64,000 bases of DNA from Hydrogenovibrio sp. SC-1 (GTDB lineage Bacteria > Pseudomonadota > Gammaproteobacteria > Thiomicrospirales > Thiomicrospiraceae): assembly GCF_002848135.1 (NCBI RefSeq), contig NZ_PKGB01000006.1, positions 1 to 64,000 of the forward strand, given 5' to 3'. The position numbers and the translations under genes were made by a program. The notes under the pieces were generated by a model, which saw only the letters and a program-made list of their open reading frames with translations, was not told the origin of the DNA and did not search any database. This document shows, piece by piece, positions 12,121-20,593 of the stretch (within the stretch, counting starts at the first letter, position 1; each line of letters begins with the position of its first letter).

Positions 12121-12248
12121 ATTGTTTACGTAGAATGCATTAAATATTTTATGAATGAGAATGACTATGCATTGATTTTAAAGCAATTTTTGAAATAGGT
12201 CCAACCCTACTTACGGTTAACTGAAAATAAGGGTGATAGCAATAAAGA

Positions 12249-12273
12249 ACAAACTTGCTCACTGCAAGTTTGT
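12249..12273 (-). terminator. Probable terminator of the two-component operon
   Basis: ACAAACTTG and CAAGTTTGT form a perfect 9-bp stem with a 7-nt loop. On the minus strand it is followed by TCTTTATT, a weak T tract. It lies 25 bp after the kinase stop codon. Confidence 0.55.
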
Positions 12274-12297
12274 GAACACTTTGGATTGGGTGTGAAC

Positions 12298-13656
12298 TTA
12301 GTTTGATTGTATGAGCTTTAAGCGTACTCGTAAACCTCCATGTTCAGAATGTTCAAATGAGATCTCAAATTCATAGGCTTCCGCAATTTGCTTGACAATC
12401 GACAGTCCAATTCCATGACCCGAAATGGATTCATCTAAGCGGTGGCCTCGATCTTGGATACTACCAAGCTGTTCATCGGGAACGCCTTTACCATCATCTT
12501 CAATATCAATATAGGTGATGAATTCATCTTTGTTTTCGGGGTTTCGTTGTTTGTGAATGGTTAAATAGACATTATCCCGACTGAATTTGGTTGCATTGTC
12601 GAGAAGGTTACCTAATAACTCAAATCCATCTTCTTTTTCGATTGCCAACGGAGGGGCCGCTTTATCGGTAAAACTGGGCACATGGAAATGTTTATGGGGA
12701 TAAAGTTGCTTAAGGGTGTCAATTAAATCGGGAAGGTGGGTTTTCAAGTCAAACGGTTGAACCGAATGGGCGTGAGCAGCCAAGCGTGCGCGTTTTAATT
12801 CACTTTCCACACGTGCATAAATGCGCTCGGCTTGTTGTTGCAGCGTTTCTCTTAATTCAGGATAGTCGTTAAAGGCGGGATCATTTAATAATTGATATAT
12901 TATATTAAGCGGCGTTTTTAAACTGTGTGCCAAGTTTGCGTTGGATTGGCGTGACCGTTGTAATTGTCGGCTGGCACTTTGTAGTGCCTGGTTTAAGTTG
13001 TCAATCAACTCGGCCACTTCAATAGGATAGTCCGATACCTCCAGTTGTACTGCTTCGCCAGTATGGAGTTTTTCCAGTGCTTCATGAATTGGTTCAAGCT
13101 GCTTAAAGCCTTTGCGTAAAATAAAGCGTTGTTGCCAGTAGATTAAAAAAAGTGCCAAAACCGCAAAACCACCAATTAAGATGTCGAAATAGATCAACGC
13201 TTGTTTCATGGGATTATTGTTTTCGGCAATATAAATAATCAATGGTGCATTGCGATATTCAGTTTTATAGCGATAAACAAAAAGACTGGCGTCAAGAGGC
13301 CCTTTGGTTTCATAGTGACTGATTAGGTGAGGCGAGACTTTAAGAAACAGGGAAAAATCAGCTAAGGAGTTTGACTCGATAATTTTGTCTTTATATTCGA
13401 TAACGAAATAGTGCCCAGAATATTTTTCATCATAAATCGGGCTGATGCTACGGTAATTGATTTGAGGATAAGAATGTTCATGGGTATGGGTGCGAAGGTG
13501 TTTTTCAATAGAAACCGAATCATGGGCTAACCGAGTCAGGAGATAATCTTCGGTGATTTGGTGGATTGTCATCACCGACACCCACCAAAATCCGACAAAA
13601 ATGAGCAACAAGCTGGCAGTCAGGTTGCGATTGAGTCGAATTTCAATTGAATTCAA
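12298..13656 (-). CDS. Sensor histidine kinase (PhoQ/PmrB-like)
   Basis: A 452-residue inner-membrane sensor. TM1 (about 14-32) and TM2 (about 155-173) bracket a periplasmic sensing region of about 120 residues containing several histidines (HTHTHEHSY). A HAMP-like linker follows, then the phospho-accepting His in NLAHSLKTPLN, and an ATPase domain with LLDNATKFS, DDGKGVP and GHGIGLSIVKQI. It overlaps the response regulator gene by 4 bp. The His-rich periplasmic stretch and the efflux operon next to it suggest metal sensing, which is inference. Confidence 0.88.
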   Translation of the reverse strand: MNSIEIRLNRNLTASLLLIFVGFWWVSVMTIHQITEDYLLTRLAHDSVSIEKHLRTHTHEHSYPQINYRSISPIYDEKYSGHYFVIEYKDKIIESNSLADFSLFLKVSPHLISHYETKGPLDASLFVYRYKTEYRNAPLIIYIAENNNPMKQALIYFDILIGGFAVLALFLIYWQQRFILRKGFKQLEPIHEALEKLHTGEAVQLEVSDYPIEVAELIDNLNQALQSASRQLQRSRQSNANLAHSLKTPLNIIYQLLNDPAFNDYPELRETLQQQAERIYARVESELKRARLAAHAHSVQPFDLKTHLPDLIDTLKQLYPHKHFHVPSFTDKAAPPLAIEKEDGFELLGNLLDNATKFSRDNVYLTIHKQRNPENKDEFITYIDIEDDGKGVPDEQLGSIQDRGHRLDESISGHGIGLSIVKQIAEAYEFEISFEHSEHGGLRVRLKLIQSN

Positions 13657-14336
13657 GGAGCCGCTTCCTCTAAGGCATTTTCACTGAGACGATAACCTTG
13701 TCCTCTGAGCGTTTCAATGGATTTTTTCCCTAAATACTGACGGAGTTTATGGATATACACTTCGATTAAATTTAAATCTCGCTCATGGTCTTGGTCGCCT
13801 AGGCGTTGGATGAGAGACTCTTTAGAAAAGATTTTAGTGGGATTGGATAAAAATAATTTGATGAGAATAAATTCATTTTTGGTTAACTGAAAGCTATTTT
13901 CACCAACTTTTAAAGAGCGACTGTTTAGGTTCAACTGAGCAATACCATGGGTTAAGAGGTTGTCTACTGCATGTAGGTTGCGCTTAAGCAAGACTTCGAT
14001 TCTGGCCAGCAATTCTTCAAAATGGAAAGGTTTTCCTAAGTAATCATCAGCGCCTTTTTTTAGACCATCTACCCGTTCTTGCCAGCTATTTCGGGCCGTT
14101 AGAATGAGCACGGGCGTGGCATTTTGTTCGGAGCGGATATGCTCCAACACCGATAGGCCAGACAGTTTGGGCAAGCCAAGGTCAAGAATGATTAAATCAT
14201 ACTCAAATTCCTCTAATAGATAGAGCGCTTCCTCACCATCCAAGGCGATGTCAACAACATAGTCTTTTTTCATTAGGTTGGTTTTGAGATTCTCAACTAA
14301 TAACGTCTCATCTTCAACTAACAGAATTTTGTACAT
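13653..14336 (-). CDS. OmpR-family response regulator
   Basis: A 227-residue transcription regulator. The receiver domain has the acidic pair ED (8-9), phospho-acceptor Asp52 in LIILDLGLP and the Lys in GKPFHFEELLARIE. A winged-helix DNA-binding domain ends with VYIHKLRQYLGKKSIETLRGQGYRL. It is the first gene of the pair with the kinase. Its promoter region carries a degenerate half-site (TGAACCTAAA at 14360), which suggests autoregulation. Confidence 0.9.
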   Translation of the reverse strand: MYKILLVEDETLLVENLKTNLMKKDYVVDIALDGEEALYLLEEFEYDLIILDLGLPKLSGLSVLEHIRSEQNATPVLILTARNSWQERVDGLKKGADDYLGKPFHFEELLARIEVLLKRNLHAVDNLLTHGIAQLNLNSRSLKVGENSFQLTKNEFILIKLFLSNPTKIFSKESLIQRLGDQDHERDLNLIEVYIHKLRQYLGKKSIETLRGQGYRLSENALEEAAP

Positions 14337-14374
14337 GGCTTATCCAATTTAATTCAAAGTGAACCTAAAAATGG

Positions 14375-14384
14375 CCAGGCCTGG
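14375..14384. repeat. CCAGGCCTGG palindrome, copy 3
   Basis: Intergenic copy 39 bp upstream of the response regulator start, inside its likely promoter region. Confidence 0.85.
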
Positions 14385-14747
14385 TCATTTTATCGTTGTT
14401 TTATTCAGGGGCTATTACAATCTATTGACCCGATATAATATGCTTTTTTAAACAAAATTAAAACCAGTCGACGTCTGAGTTGGGTTTTTATCTAATAATT
14501 AGGTGTACGGTTTTTAAGTGATTATGACCTAAATGCTTATAGGCATGGCTTATAGGGAATAAAAAGTTTTTATTGGATGACAAAAATCCTCTTTTTGACA
14601 GAGGTTGGGATATCTACGAGAATAAATGTCATAATCTAATGAAAAGTCGTTGTGTCATGGTGTCGTGTTTTTAGAACCAATATCCATGATAGATTGACGC
14701 AACTTGATACAATACTAAAAAGGTTGCATGAAAATAAAGGAATAAAT
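14385..14747. other. Intergenic region with direct repeat and promoter
   Basis: This divergent gap holds no convincing gene. It contains a direct repeat GCTTATAGG (14535-14543 and 14548-14556, 13 bp apart) and the putative promoter of the sulfur transporter listed separately. The repeat could be an operator, but no regulator is indicated. Confidence 0.5.
14595..14623 (+). promoter_or_regulatory. Putative sigma70 promoter of the YeeE/YedE genes
   Basis: A perfect -35 (TTGACA) is spaced 17 bp from GAGAAT, a 4-of-6 match to the -10. The next start codon lies about 125 bp downstream. Confidence 0.5.
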
Positions 14748-15236
14748 ATGGAAGTGATTGTCTGGAGTGCTTGGGTTGGCGGACTGGCAATGGGAATGTT
14801 TGTCATTTTTCACTTCTGGTTGATGGGAAAGCCAGCGGGCTGTTCAACAGGCTATGGAAATTTTTGTGGTCTCTTATGCAAAAATATCGCCTATTTCCGC
14901 ACGGGCGATTACAAAACCATTAATAATTCAAAGTTGTGGTTTTTATTGGGAATACCGCTTGGCGGATTTCTGAGTGCTTTGCAATCGCCAGAAGCTTGGC
15001 ACTTTACCTTTAATATGGGCATGTATGATGCCATTCTCCCGCAAAGTGATGCAGGTAAAGCCATTTGGTTAATTTTTGGCGGCGCATTACTTGGATTTGG
15101 TGCACGCTTGGCAGGGGCATGCACGACAGGTCATGCGCTGGTTGGCGGGGCAATGCTCAATCCCCCAAGTTTACTGGCAGGCGGTATCTTTTTCATGAGC
15201 GCATTTTTAACGACACAACTGCTTTTTGGCACTTAA
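14748..15236 (+). CDS. YeeE/YedE family sulfur transporter, first half
   Basis: Small inner-membrane protein (162 residues, about four TM segments) of the YeeE/YedE family, whose studied member TsuA takes up thiosulfate. The start at 14748 is chosen for its ribosome site (AAAGGA) and because the membrane protein begins there; the frame is open 96 bases further upstream. Cysteines sit in KPAGCSTGYGNFCGLLC and in GARLAGACTTGHALVGGAM, the type of Cys/Gly motif that relays thiosulfate in TsuA. The next gene supplies the second half. Confidence 0.85.
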   Translation: MEVIVWSAWVGGLAMGMFVIFHFWLMGKPAGCSTGYGNFCGLLCKNIAYFRTGDYKTINNSKLWFLLGIPLGGFLSALQSPEAWHFTFNMGMYDAILPQSDAGKAIWLIFGGALLGFGARLAGACTTGHALVGGAMLNPPSLLAGGIFFMSAFLTTQLLFGT

Positions 15237-15251
15237 TATAAAGGCTTTACC

Positions 15252-15725
15252 ATGTTAGCAACTGTTAAATCCATTTCACCTAAGGCTCGGAACAATTTTT
15301 TTGGCTTACTGATGGGGGTGGCTTTTGGTTTTTTTATGAGCCATGCCGGCGCAACGACCTATGATTTTCACGCCAAGATGTTTTTGTTTGAAGATTTTCA
15401 ATTAATGATTGTCATCGGCGTTGCGGTGATGGTGGCCATGGTTGGGGTGTCGATTATGAAGCGCTTTCACGTGACGGCAATTGCAACTGGCGAAGAAGTG
15501 GATTTTGTGAAAAAGCCCTATCAAAAAGGTCTGATGGTCGGTGCGTTGCTATTTGGCATTGGTTGGGGAATGACCGCATCTTGCCCAGGAACTATCCCCG
15601 CAATGATGGGCGAAGGAAAAGTTGCTGGCATCTTTGCTTTTTTGGGACTGTTAGTCGGTACCACTGCCTATGGCATTTTACAAAGTTTTATCCAGTTACA
15701 AAATCAACCGCCCACATCCCGTTGA
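15252..15725 (+). CDS. YeeE/YedE family sulfur transporter, second half
   Basis: A 157-residue inner-membrane protein with about four TM segments, 15 bp downstream of its partner and surely co-transcribed. It carries GWGMTASCPGTIPAMMGEG, a Cys-containing motif mirrored in the partner. Full-length YeeE/YedE proteins join both halves in one chain; here they are separate genes and probably form a heteromeric channel. In a sulfur oxidiser, uptake of thiosulfate or another reduced sulfur species is the likely job. Confidence 0.83.
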   Translation: MLATVKSISPKARNNFFGLLMGVAFGFFMSHAGATTYDFHAKMFLFEDFQLMIVIGVAVMVAMVGVSIMKRFHVTAIATGEEVDFVKKPYQKGLMVGALLFGIGWGMTASCPGTIPAMMGEGKVAGIFAFLGLLVGTTAYGILQSFIQLQNQPPTSR

Positions 15726-15845
15726 TGGAGACAGAGATGACCCTTAAAACAGTGCCATCTCTGCCACTAATCCCCCCTCAAAAGCTCAAATAGAATAAAT
15801 TGTCAATCATTTCAAAAGATTAAAATAATTTAATCTCCATTCCAG

Positions 15846-15851
15846 TATAAT
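15846..15851 (+). promoter_or_regulatory. -10 element of typA
   Basis: A perfect TATAAT 30 bp before the typA start. No good -35 is seen at the standard distance. Confidence 0.45.
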
Positions 15852-15881
15852 ACGTTCTTTTTGAAAATTGAGAGCGCTTGA

Positions 15882-17705
15882 ATGAAAACAGATCATATCC
15901 GCAACGTTGCGATTATTGCCCACGTTGACCATGGTAAAACCACCTTAGTTGACCAACTTTTACGTCAATCTGGGACCTTTGATGATACCCGTAAGGATAT
16001 GGGCGATCGTGTCATGGATTCCAATGATCTGGAAAAAGAGCGCGGTATCACCATCCTATCTAAAAACACCTCTGTTCTTTGGAATGGCTTCCGAATTAAT
16101 ATCGTGGACACCCCAGGCCATGCCGACTTTGGTGGCGAAGTTGAACGTATTTTATCGATGGTCGATTCGGTTTTATTATTGGTGGACTCGGTTGAAGGGC
16201 CTATGCCGCAAACCCGTTTTGTCACCGAGAAGGCCTTAAGACAAGGCTTAAAGCCGATAGTTGTTATTAATAAAATTGACCGACCTGGCGCGCGCCCTGA
16301 TTGGGTATTGGATCAAACATTTGATCTATTTGACCGCCTAGGTGCTGATGATGAGCAGATGGATTTTGATGTGATTTATGCATCAGGTTTGAATGGCTTT
16401 GCCGGGTTAGAGGAAGATGTTCGCGAAGGCGACATGGAACCCATTTTTAAAGTCATTACCGAAAATGTTTCACCACCAGATGTGGATCTAGCTGGACCTT
16501 TCCAGTTGCAATGTATTTCTTTAGATTATGACACCTATAAAGGGGTCATCGGTACCGGCCGAATTAAGCGCGGTGCGGTTCAAGCTGGGATGACAGTTGC
16601 CATTGTGGGTGCGGATGGCAAAGAGCGCAAAGGAAAGCTAGCAGAGTTATTTGGCTATCACGGTTTAGAACGTATCAATGTTGATGAAGCTCATGCCGGT
16701 GATATTGTGGCCTTTACCGGTCTAGATCCATTGAACATTTCAGATACATTATGTGATCCGAATCATGTAGAAGCGCTTCCTGCTTTAACGGTTGATCAGC
16801 CAACAGTGAGTATGACTTTCCAAGTGAACGATTCGCCTTTTGTTGGTCAAGACGGTAAGCTGCTGACCTCTCGCCAAATTCGTGAACGGTTGGATAAAGA
16901 GTTATTGACCAATGTGGCACTGCGTGTTGAAGAAACGGAAGATGCCAACAAATTCCGTGTATCCGGTCGGGGTGAATTACACTTGTCAGTATTGATTGAA
17001 ACCATGCGTCGTGAAGGCTTTGAGATGGGTATTTCTCGTCCAGAAGTTATCTTCCGTGAAATCGATGGCGAAATGCAAGAGCCTTATGAAAATCTCACAG
17101 TTGATGTACCAGAAGAATCTCAAGGAACCATTATGGAAAAACTTGGGGAGCGTAAAGCAGAAATGCAAGATATGGTACCTGATGGTCATGGTCGTGTTCG
17201 TATCGACTTTATTATTCCTTCTCGTGGTTTGATTGGTTTCCGTACCGAGTTTATGACTGCAACACAAGGAAATGGCCTTATTTTCTCCAGTTTCTCCCAT
17301 TACGGGCCAAAATTCTCTGGCACACTGGGTGAGCGTAATAATGGTGTGTTGATTTCAATCGGTCAAGGTAAGGCATTAGCGTTTGCTTTGTTTAACCTTC
17401 AAGAGCGTGGTCGTTTATTTCTCGGTCATGGTGAAGAAGTCTATGAAGGGATGATTATTGGCCTACATAGTCGTGCCAATGACTTAACGGTTAACCCGTT
17501 AAAAGGTAAGCAGTTGACCAATATGCGTGCTTCTGGAACCGACGAGGCGTTGACCTTAACTCCTCATGTAACCTTTACCTTGGAGCAGGCATTAGAGTTT
17601 ATTGATGACGATGAATTGGTTGAAGTGACCCCATTGAATGTCCGTATTCGTAAAAAATTACTGACAGAAAATGATCGTAAAAGAGCAGGACGTAGCAAGA
17701 AATAA
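15882..17705 (+). CDS. typA: Translational GTPase TypA/BipA
   Basis: Ribosome-associated GTPase important for 50S assembly and stress or cold growth. The 607-residue length is standard. The N-terminal G domain shows AHVDHGKTT (P-loop), ERGITI (switch I), DTPGHADF and NKIDRP. EF-G-like domains follow, then the TypA-specific C-terminal domain with [19 protein letters not shown] and [19 protein letters not shown]. It is monocistronic, ending at a strong hairpin. Confidence 0.97.
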   Translation: MKTDHIRNVAIIAHVDHGKTTLVDQLLRQSGTFDDTRKDMGDRVMDSNDLEKERGITILSKNTSVLWNGFRINIVDTPGHADFGGEVERILSMVDSVLLLVDSVEGPMPQTRFVTEKALRQGLKPIVVINKIDRPGARPDWVLDQTFDLFDRLGADDEQMDFDVIYASGLNGFAGLEEDVREGDMEPIFKVITENVSPPDVDLAGPFQLQCISLDYDTYKGVIGTGRIKRGAVQAGMTVAIVGADGKERKGKLAELFGYHGLERINVDEAHAGDIVAFTGLDPLNISDTLCDPNHVEALPALTVDQPTVSMTFQVNDSPFVGQDGKLLTSRQIRERLDKELLTNVALRVEETEDANKFRVSGRGELHLSVLIETMRREGFEMGISRPEVIFREIDGEMQEPYENLTVDVPEESQGTIMEKLGERKAEMQDMVPDGHGRVRIDFIIPSRGLIGFRTEFMTATQGNGLIFSSFSHYGPKFSGTLGERNNGVLISIGQGKALAFALFNLQERGRLFLGHGEEVYEGMIIGLHSRANDLTVNPLKGKQLTNMRASGTDEALTLTPHVTFTLEQALEFIDDDELVEVTPLNVRIRKKLLTENDRKRAGRSKK

Positions 17706-17730
17706 CGATTTCTAGCTTCTGGTTCTCATT

Positions 17731-17776
17731 AAAAGCCGTGTATTTTGCCAGGCCTGGTTAAAATACACGGCTTTTT
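17731..17776 (+). terminator. Strong terminator with CCAGGCCTGG in its loop
   Basis: A perfect 16-bp stem (17731-17746 with 17760-17775) encloses a 13-nt loop and is followed by a T-run. The loop is the palindrome GCCAGGCCTGGTT, copy 4 of the repeat at 17748-17757, which could itself fold or pair between two transcripts. It ends typA transcription. Confidence 0.92.
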
Positions 17777-17831
17777 TATTTGTTATTTGAATTGCCGTGT
17801 GTCATTTTTAAAAGTGCGCTAAAATTTATGC

Positions 17832-18821
17832 ATGACAAATGATTCTTTACAGCAGACACTTTACCCACCTCAGATGCCTTTTAGTGAGCACTTCTTACAA
17901 GTGGATCTCACTCATACCCTTTATATCGAAGAAAGCGGTAATCCAGATGGATTGCCTGTGCTTTTTATTCATGGTGGGCCGGGAGGCGGCAGCAGTCCGA
18001 TTCAGCGGCGCTTTTTTGACCCTCAAATCTATCGCATTATTCTGTTTGATCAAAGAGGCTGTGGCAAATCTCGCCCTCATGCTTGCTTAACCAATAATAC
18101 CACCGGTCATTTGATCGAGGATATTGAAAAAATTCGGCGTCATTTAAAGATTGATCGTTGGGTCTTGTTTGGTGGCTCTTGGGGATCAACCTTGGGTCTA
18201 CTTTATGCCGAATCTTATCCAGAAAGAGTGTTAGCGTTGGTATTGAGAGGCATTTTTTTATGCCGACATGAAGACACCGAATGGTTTTATCAAAAGGGCG
18301 CAGATCGTTTCTTTCCGGATTACTGGCAAGATTTTATTGCGCCGATTCCTGAGCATCAACGCGATAATATCATTGAAAGTTATTATGAGTTGTTAACTGG
18401 GAATAATGAAATCGCACGCATGAGCGCGGCAGAGGCCTGGTCCATTTGGGAAGGGCGAACATCCACTCTGCATGTTGATACGGATTTGGTGAATCATTTT
18501 GGCGATCCATTTCATGCGCTCGCCATGGCACGCATTGAATGCCATTATTTTATGCATAATGCTTTTTTGGAACCGGATCAAATTCTAAAATATTATGCAC
18601 CGCTTAAAAGCCTACCCATTCATATCGTGCAGGGTCGGTATGATATGGTGTGTCCGGTTAATCAAGCATTTGAATTAGCTGACGTTCTGCCAAAGGCACA
18701 ATTGCATCTGTGCGACTATGCTGGGCACTCAGCATTTGAACCCGAAATTGCCAACCAATTGGTGGTTATTATGGATCGATTAGCGGATGAAATTGATTGG
18801 TTTGATCCGGCTTTGAGTTGA
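17832..18821 (+). CDS. pip: Proline iminopeptidase
   Basis: Alpha/beta hydrolase of peptidase family S33 that removes N-terminal proline from peptides in the cytosol; 329 residues. The oxyanion motif HGGPGGGSS, nucleophile elbow GGSWGSTLGL, acid in QGRYDMVCP and catalytic His in DYAGHSAFEP are all present. DQRGCGKSRPHA is typical of the family. The dtd gene follows by 9 bp and is probably co-transcribed. Confidence 0.93.
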   Translation: MTNDSLQQTLYPPQMPFSEHFLQVDLTHTLYIEESGNPDGLPVLFIHGGPGGGSSPIQRRFFDPQIYRIILFDQRGCGKSRPHACLTNNTTGHLIEDIEKIRRHLKIDRWVLFGGSWGSTLGLLYAESYPERVLALVLRGIFLCRHEDTEWFYQKGADRFFPDYWQDFIAPIPEHQRDNIIESYYELLTGNNEIARMSAAEAWSIWEGRTSTLHVDTDLVNHFGDPFHALAMARIECHYFMHNAFLEPDQILKYYAPLKSLPIHIVQGRYDMVCPVNQAFELADVLPKAQLHLCDYAGHSAFEPEIANQLVVIMDRLADEIDWFDPALS

Positions 18822-18830
18822 GGCCACAAG

Positions 18831-19280
18831 ATGATTTGTTTATTGCAACGGGTGACCCAAGGTCAGGTCGAAGTCCAAAACCAACAAGTGGCGTCCATAG
18901 GGACTGGATTGGTGGTATTGTGTGGGTTTCAGCCGCATGATAATGAGCAAACCTTATCAAAAATGGCGCATAAACTGCTGCACTTCCGTGTGTTTGCAGA
19001 TGACGCTGACAAAATGAATTTCAATATCCAACAAGCCTGTCAGGGGCAAGGTGCAGAGTTGTTATTAGTGCCACAATTTACCTTGTCTGCCAGTACTCAA
19101 AAGGGGTTGAGACCCAGTTTTCATACCGCTGCCGCACCTGAATTAGCCAATTCACTCTTCCAACAGTTTATTAAGCAGGTTGAACAAATCTATCGTTCGC
19201 CGCAAGTGGGCGAATTTGGCGCCAATATGCAAGTCACTTTAACCAATGATGGTCCTGTGACCTTTTGGTTAGAGACCTAA
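18831..19280 (+). CDS. dtd: D-aminoacyl-tRNA deacylase
   Basis: Homodimeric editing enzyme that hydrolyses D-aminoacyl-tRNA, mainly D-Tyr-tRNA. Its 149 residues fit the family. It starts with the conserved LLQRVTQGQVEV. The active-site motifs are LLVPQFTLSA (usually SQFTL, here Pro in place of Ser) and the cross-subunit NDGPVTF. It converges on recF. Confidence 0.94.
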   Translation: MICLLQRVTQGQVEVQNQQVASIGTGLVVLCGFQPHDNEQTLSKMAHKLLHFRVFADDADKMNFNIQQACQGQGAELLLVPQFTLSASTQKGLRPSFHTAAAPELANSLFQQFIKQVEQIYRSPQVGEFGANMQVTLTNDGPVTFWLET

Positions 19281-19286
19281 ATTTTA

Positions 19287-19296
19287 CCAGGCCTGG
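19287..19296. repeat. CCAGGCCTGG palindrome, copy 5
   Basis: Lies in the 22-bp gap between the convergent dtd and recF stop codons. The 12-bp form ACCAGGCCTGGT is present, followed by CGTTTTT. Confidence 0.85.
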
Positions 19297-19302
19297 TCGT
19301 TT

Positions 19303-20427
19303 TTACGTGTTTGTGGGGTCGTCTGGCATCGTTTGATGAATTCGGCCTTTATTAATCTGCCAAACTCGGGTTTTTTGAGCATTTAAAATTGGAATCAAGT
19401 CTGTAGAGGTGCTGGTCAAAATATGTTGGATGTCGAGGACATCGAGCAACTTGAGTAAGGTGGTTCTATGGTGCGCATCGAGTTCTGCTGGTAAATCATC
19501 AATCAACATAATTACCGAATGATGACTGGTACTTTGATACAGGCAGGCCTGAGCCAGTAACAGTGCGCACACAAATAACTTTTGTTGTCCACGAGACAAG
19601 GTTAGCATGGCTTCCTGCCCACCAAACTTAAATTTAATATCAGATCGGTGACTGCCATATTGCGTGTGACCATTGAGTTGATCTTTGGCAAATTGCTGGT
19701 GAATCACATCGGCAAAGCCATCGACTGGTTTGGCATGGATCGTTTTCGGCCAACCAGCCAAATATTGACAGGCTAGTTCTGCTTCAAGCTCTGGCATCAG
19801 GGCTTGACAAAATTCTTTGACAAAAGGCGTTAATTGCTCAATATAGTCGGAACGCATCTCATCTATCTCAACGGCAGCCTCAATTAAAGGACCATCCCAT
19901 AATTGAATTTGTTGGGCTGGTAGTTGTTTTTTTAAAGCGTGATTACGCTGTTTTAAAGCGCGTTGATAATGTCGCCATGCTGGTAAAAATGCCTTGAATT
20001 GATGAAAGCAGCCCCAGTCCATAAACTGGCGTCGTGCTTTAGGGCCTTCTTCAAGTAATCGATGGCTTTCTGGGGTCAGTAGTTGTAACGGTAAATGGGC
20101 GGATAACTGGGCTTGGGTTTTTAAGGTTTCGCCATTGAGCTTGAGTGTCAGTTTATCGGGCTGACGACTTAATCCCAGGTTGAAGGTCTGTTCCTGTTCA
20201 ACTAATTGACAAAAAATGACCAGTTCATGGTGTTCAAATTGGATCAATTGTTGGGGTTTTGCGGTACGAAAAGAGCGTCCGGATGCCAACGTCCATAAGG
20301 CTTCGATGAGTGCTGTTTTGCCTGCAGCATTATCGCCGACAATTAAATTCAATCCTTCGCCAAATTCTAAACAGGCCTGGTCAATATTTCGGAAATGTTG
20401 CAGCTTTAGGGTTGTCAGTTTAGACAA
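19303..20427 (-). CDS. recF: DNA replication and repair protein RecF
   Basis: SMC-like ATPase that helps load RecA at gaps; 374 residues. Walker A is GDNAAGKTA (about residues 32-40), the ABC-type signature LTLSRGQQKL, and Walker B LIDDLPAELD. It is the last gene of the leftward dnaA-dnaN-X-recF block. A 9-bp version of the window repeat (CAGGCCTGG) is embedded at 20372. Confidence 0.95.
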   Translation of the reverse strand: MSKLTTLKLQHFRNIDQACLEFGEGLNLIVGDNAAGKTALIEALWTLASGRSFRTAKPQQLIQFEHHELVIFCQLVEQEQTFNLGLSRQPDKLTLKLNGETLKTQAQLSAHLPLQLLTPESHRLLEEGPKARRQFMDWGCFHQFKAFLPAWRHYQRALKQRNHALKKQLPAQQIQLWDGPLIEAAVEIDEMRSDYIEQLTPFVKEFCQALMPELEAELACQYLAGWPKTIHAKPVDGFADVIHQQFAKDQLNGHTQYGSHRSDIKFKFGGQEAMLTLSRGQQKLFVCALLLAQACLYQSTSHHSVIMLIDDLPAELDAHHRTTLLKLLDVLDIQHILTSTSTDLIPILNAQKTRVWQINKGRIHQTMPDDPTNT

Positions 20428-20559
20428 GCGAGTCTCTCATGAAACTAAAAGACGTCATTGTAATGGATTTAGAGGGGATCAACCAGTTATAAAATGATGG
20501 ACAGGACTCATGGTCTAATTGCCCTAGAAAGGTGAGCATTAGGCGGGTTTTCAATTGAA

Positions 20560-20583
20560 AAAGGCGCTTATTTAAGCGCCTTT
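20560..20583 (-). terminator. Terminator after the coiled-coil membrane protein
   Basis: AAAGGCGCTT and AAGCGCCTTT pair with a 4-nt loop. On the minus strand the stem is followed by TT beyond the helix. It stands between the membrane-protein gene and recF, so recF may need its own promoter or read-through. Confidence 0.75.
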
Positions 20584-20593
20584 CTTTTTAAAT

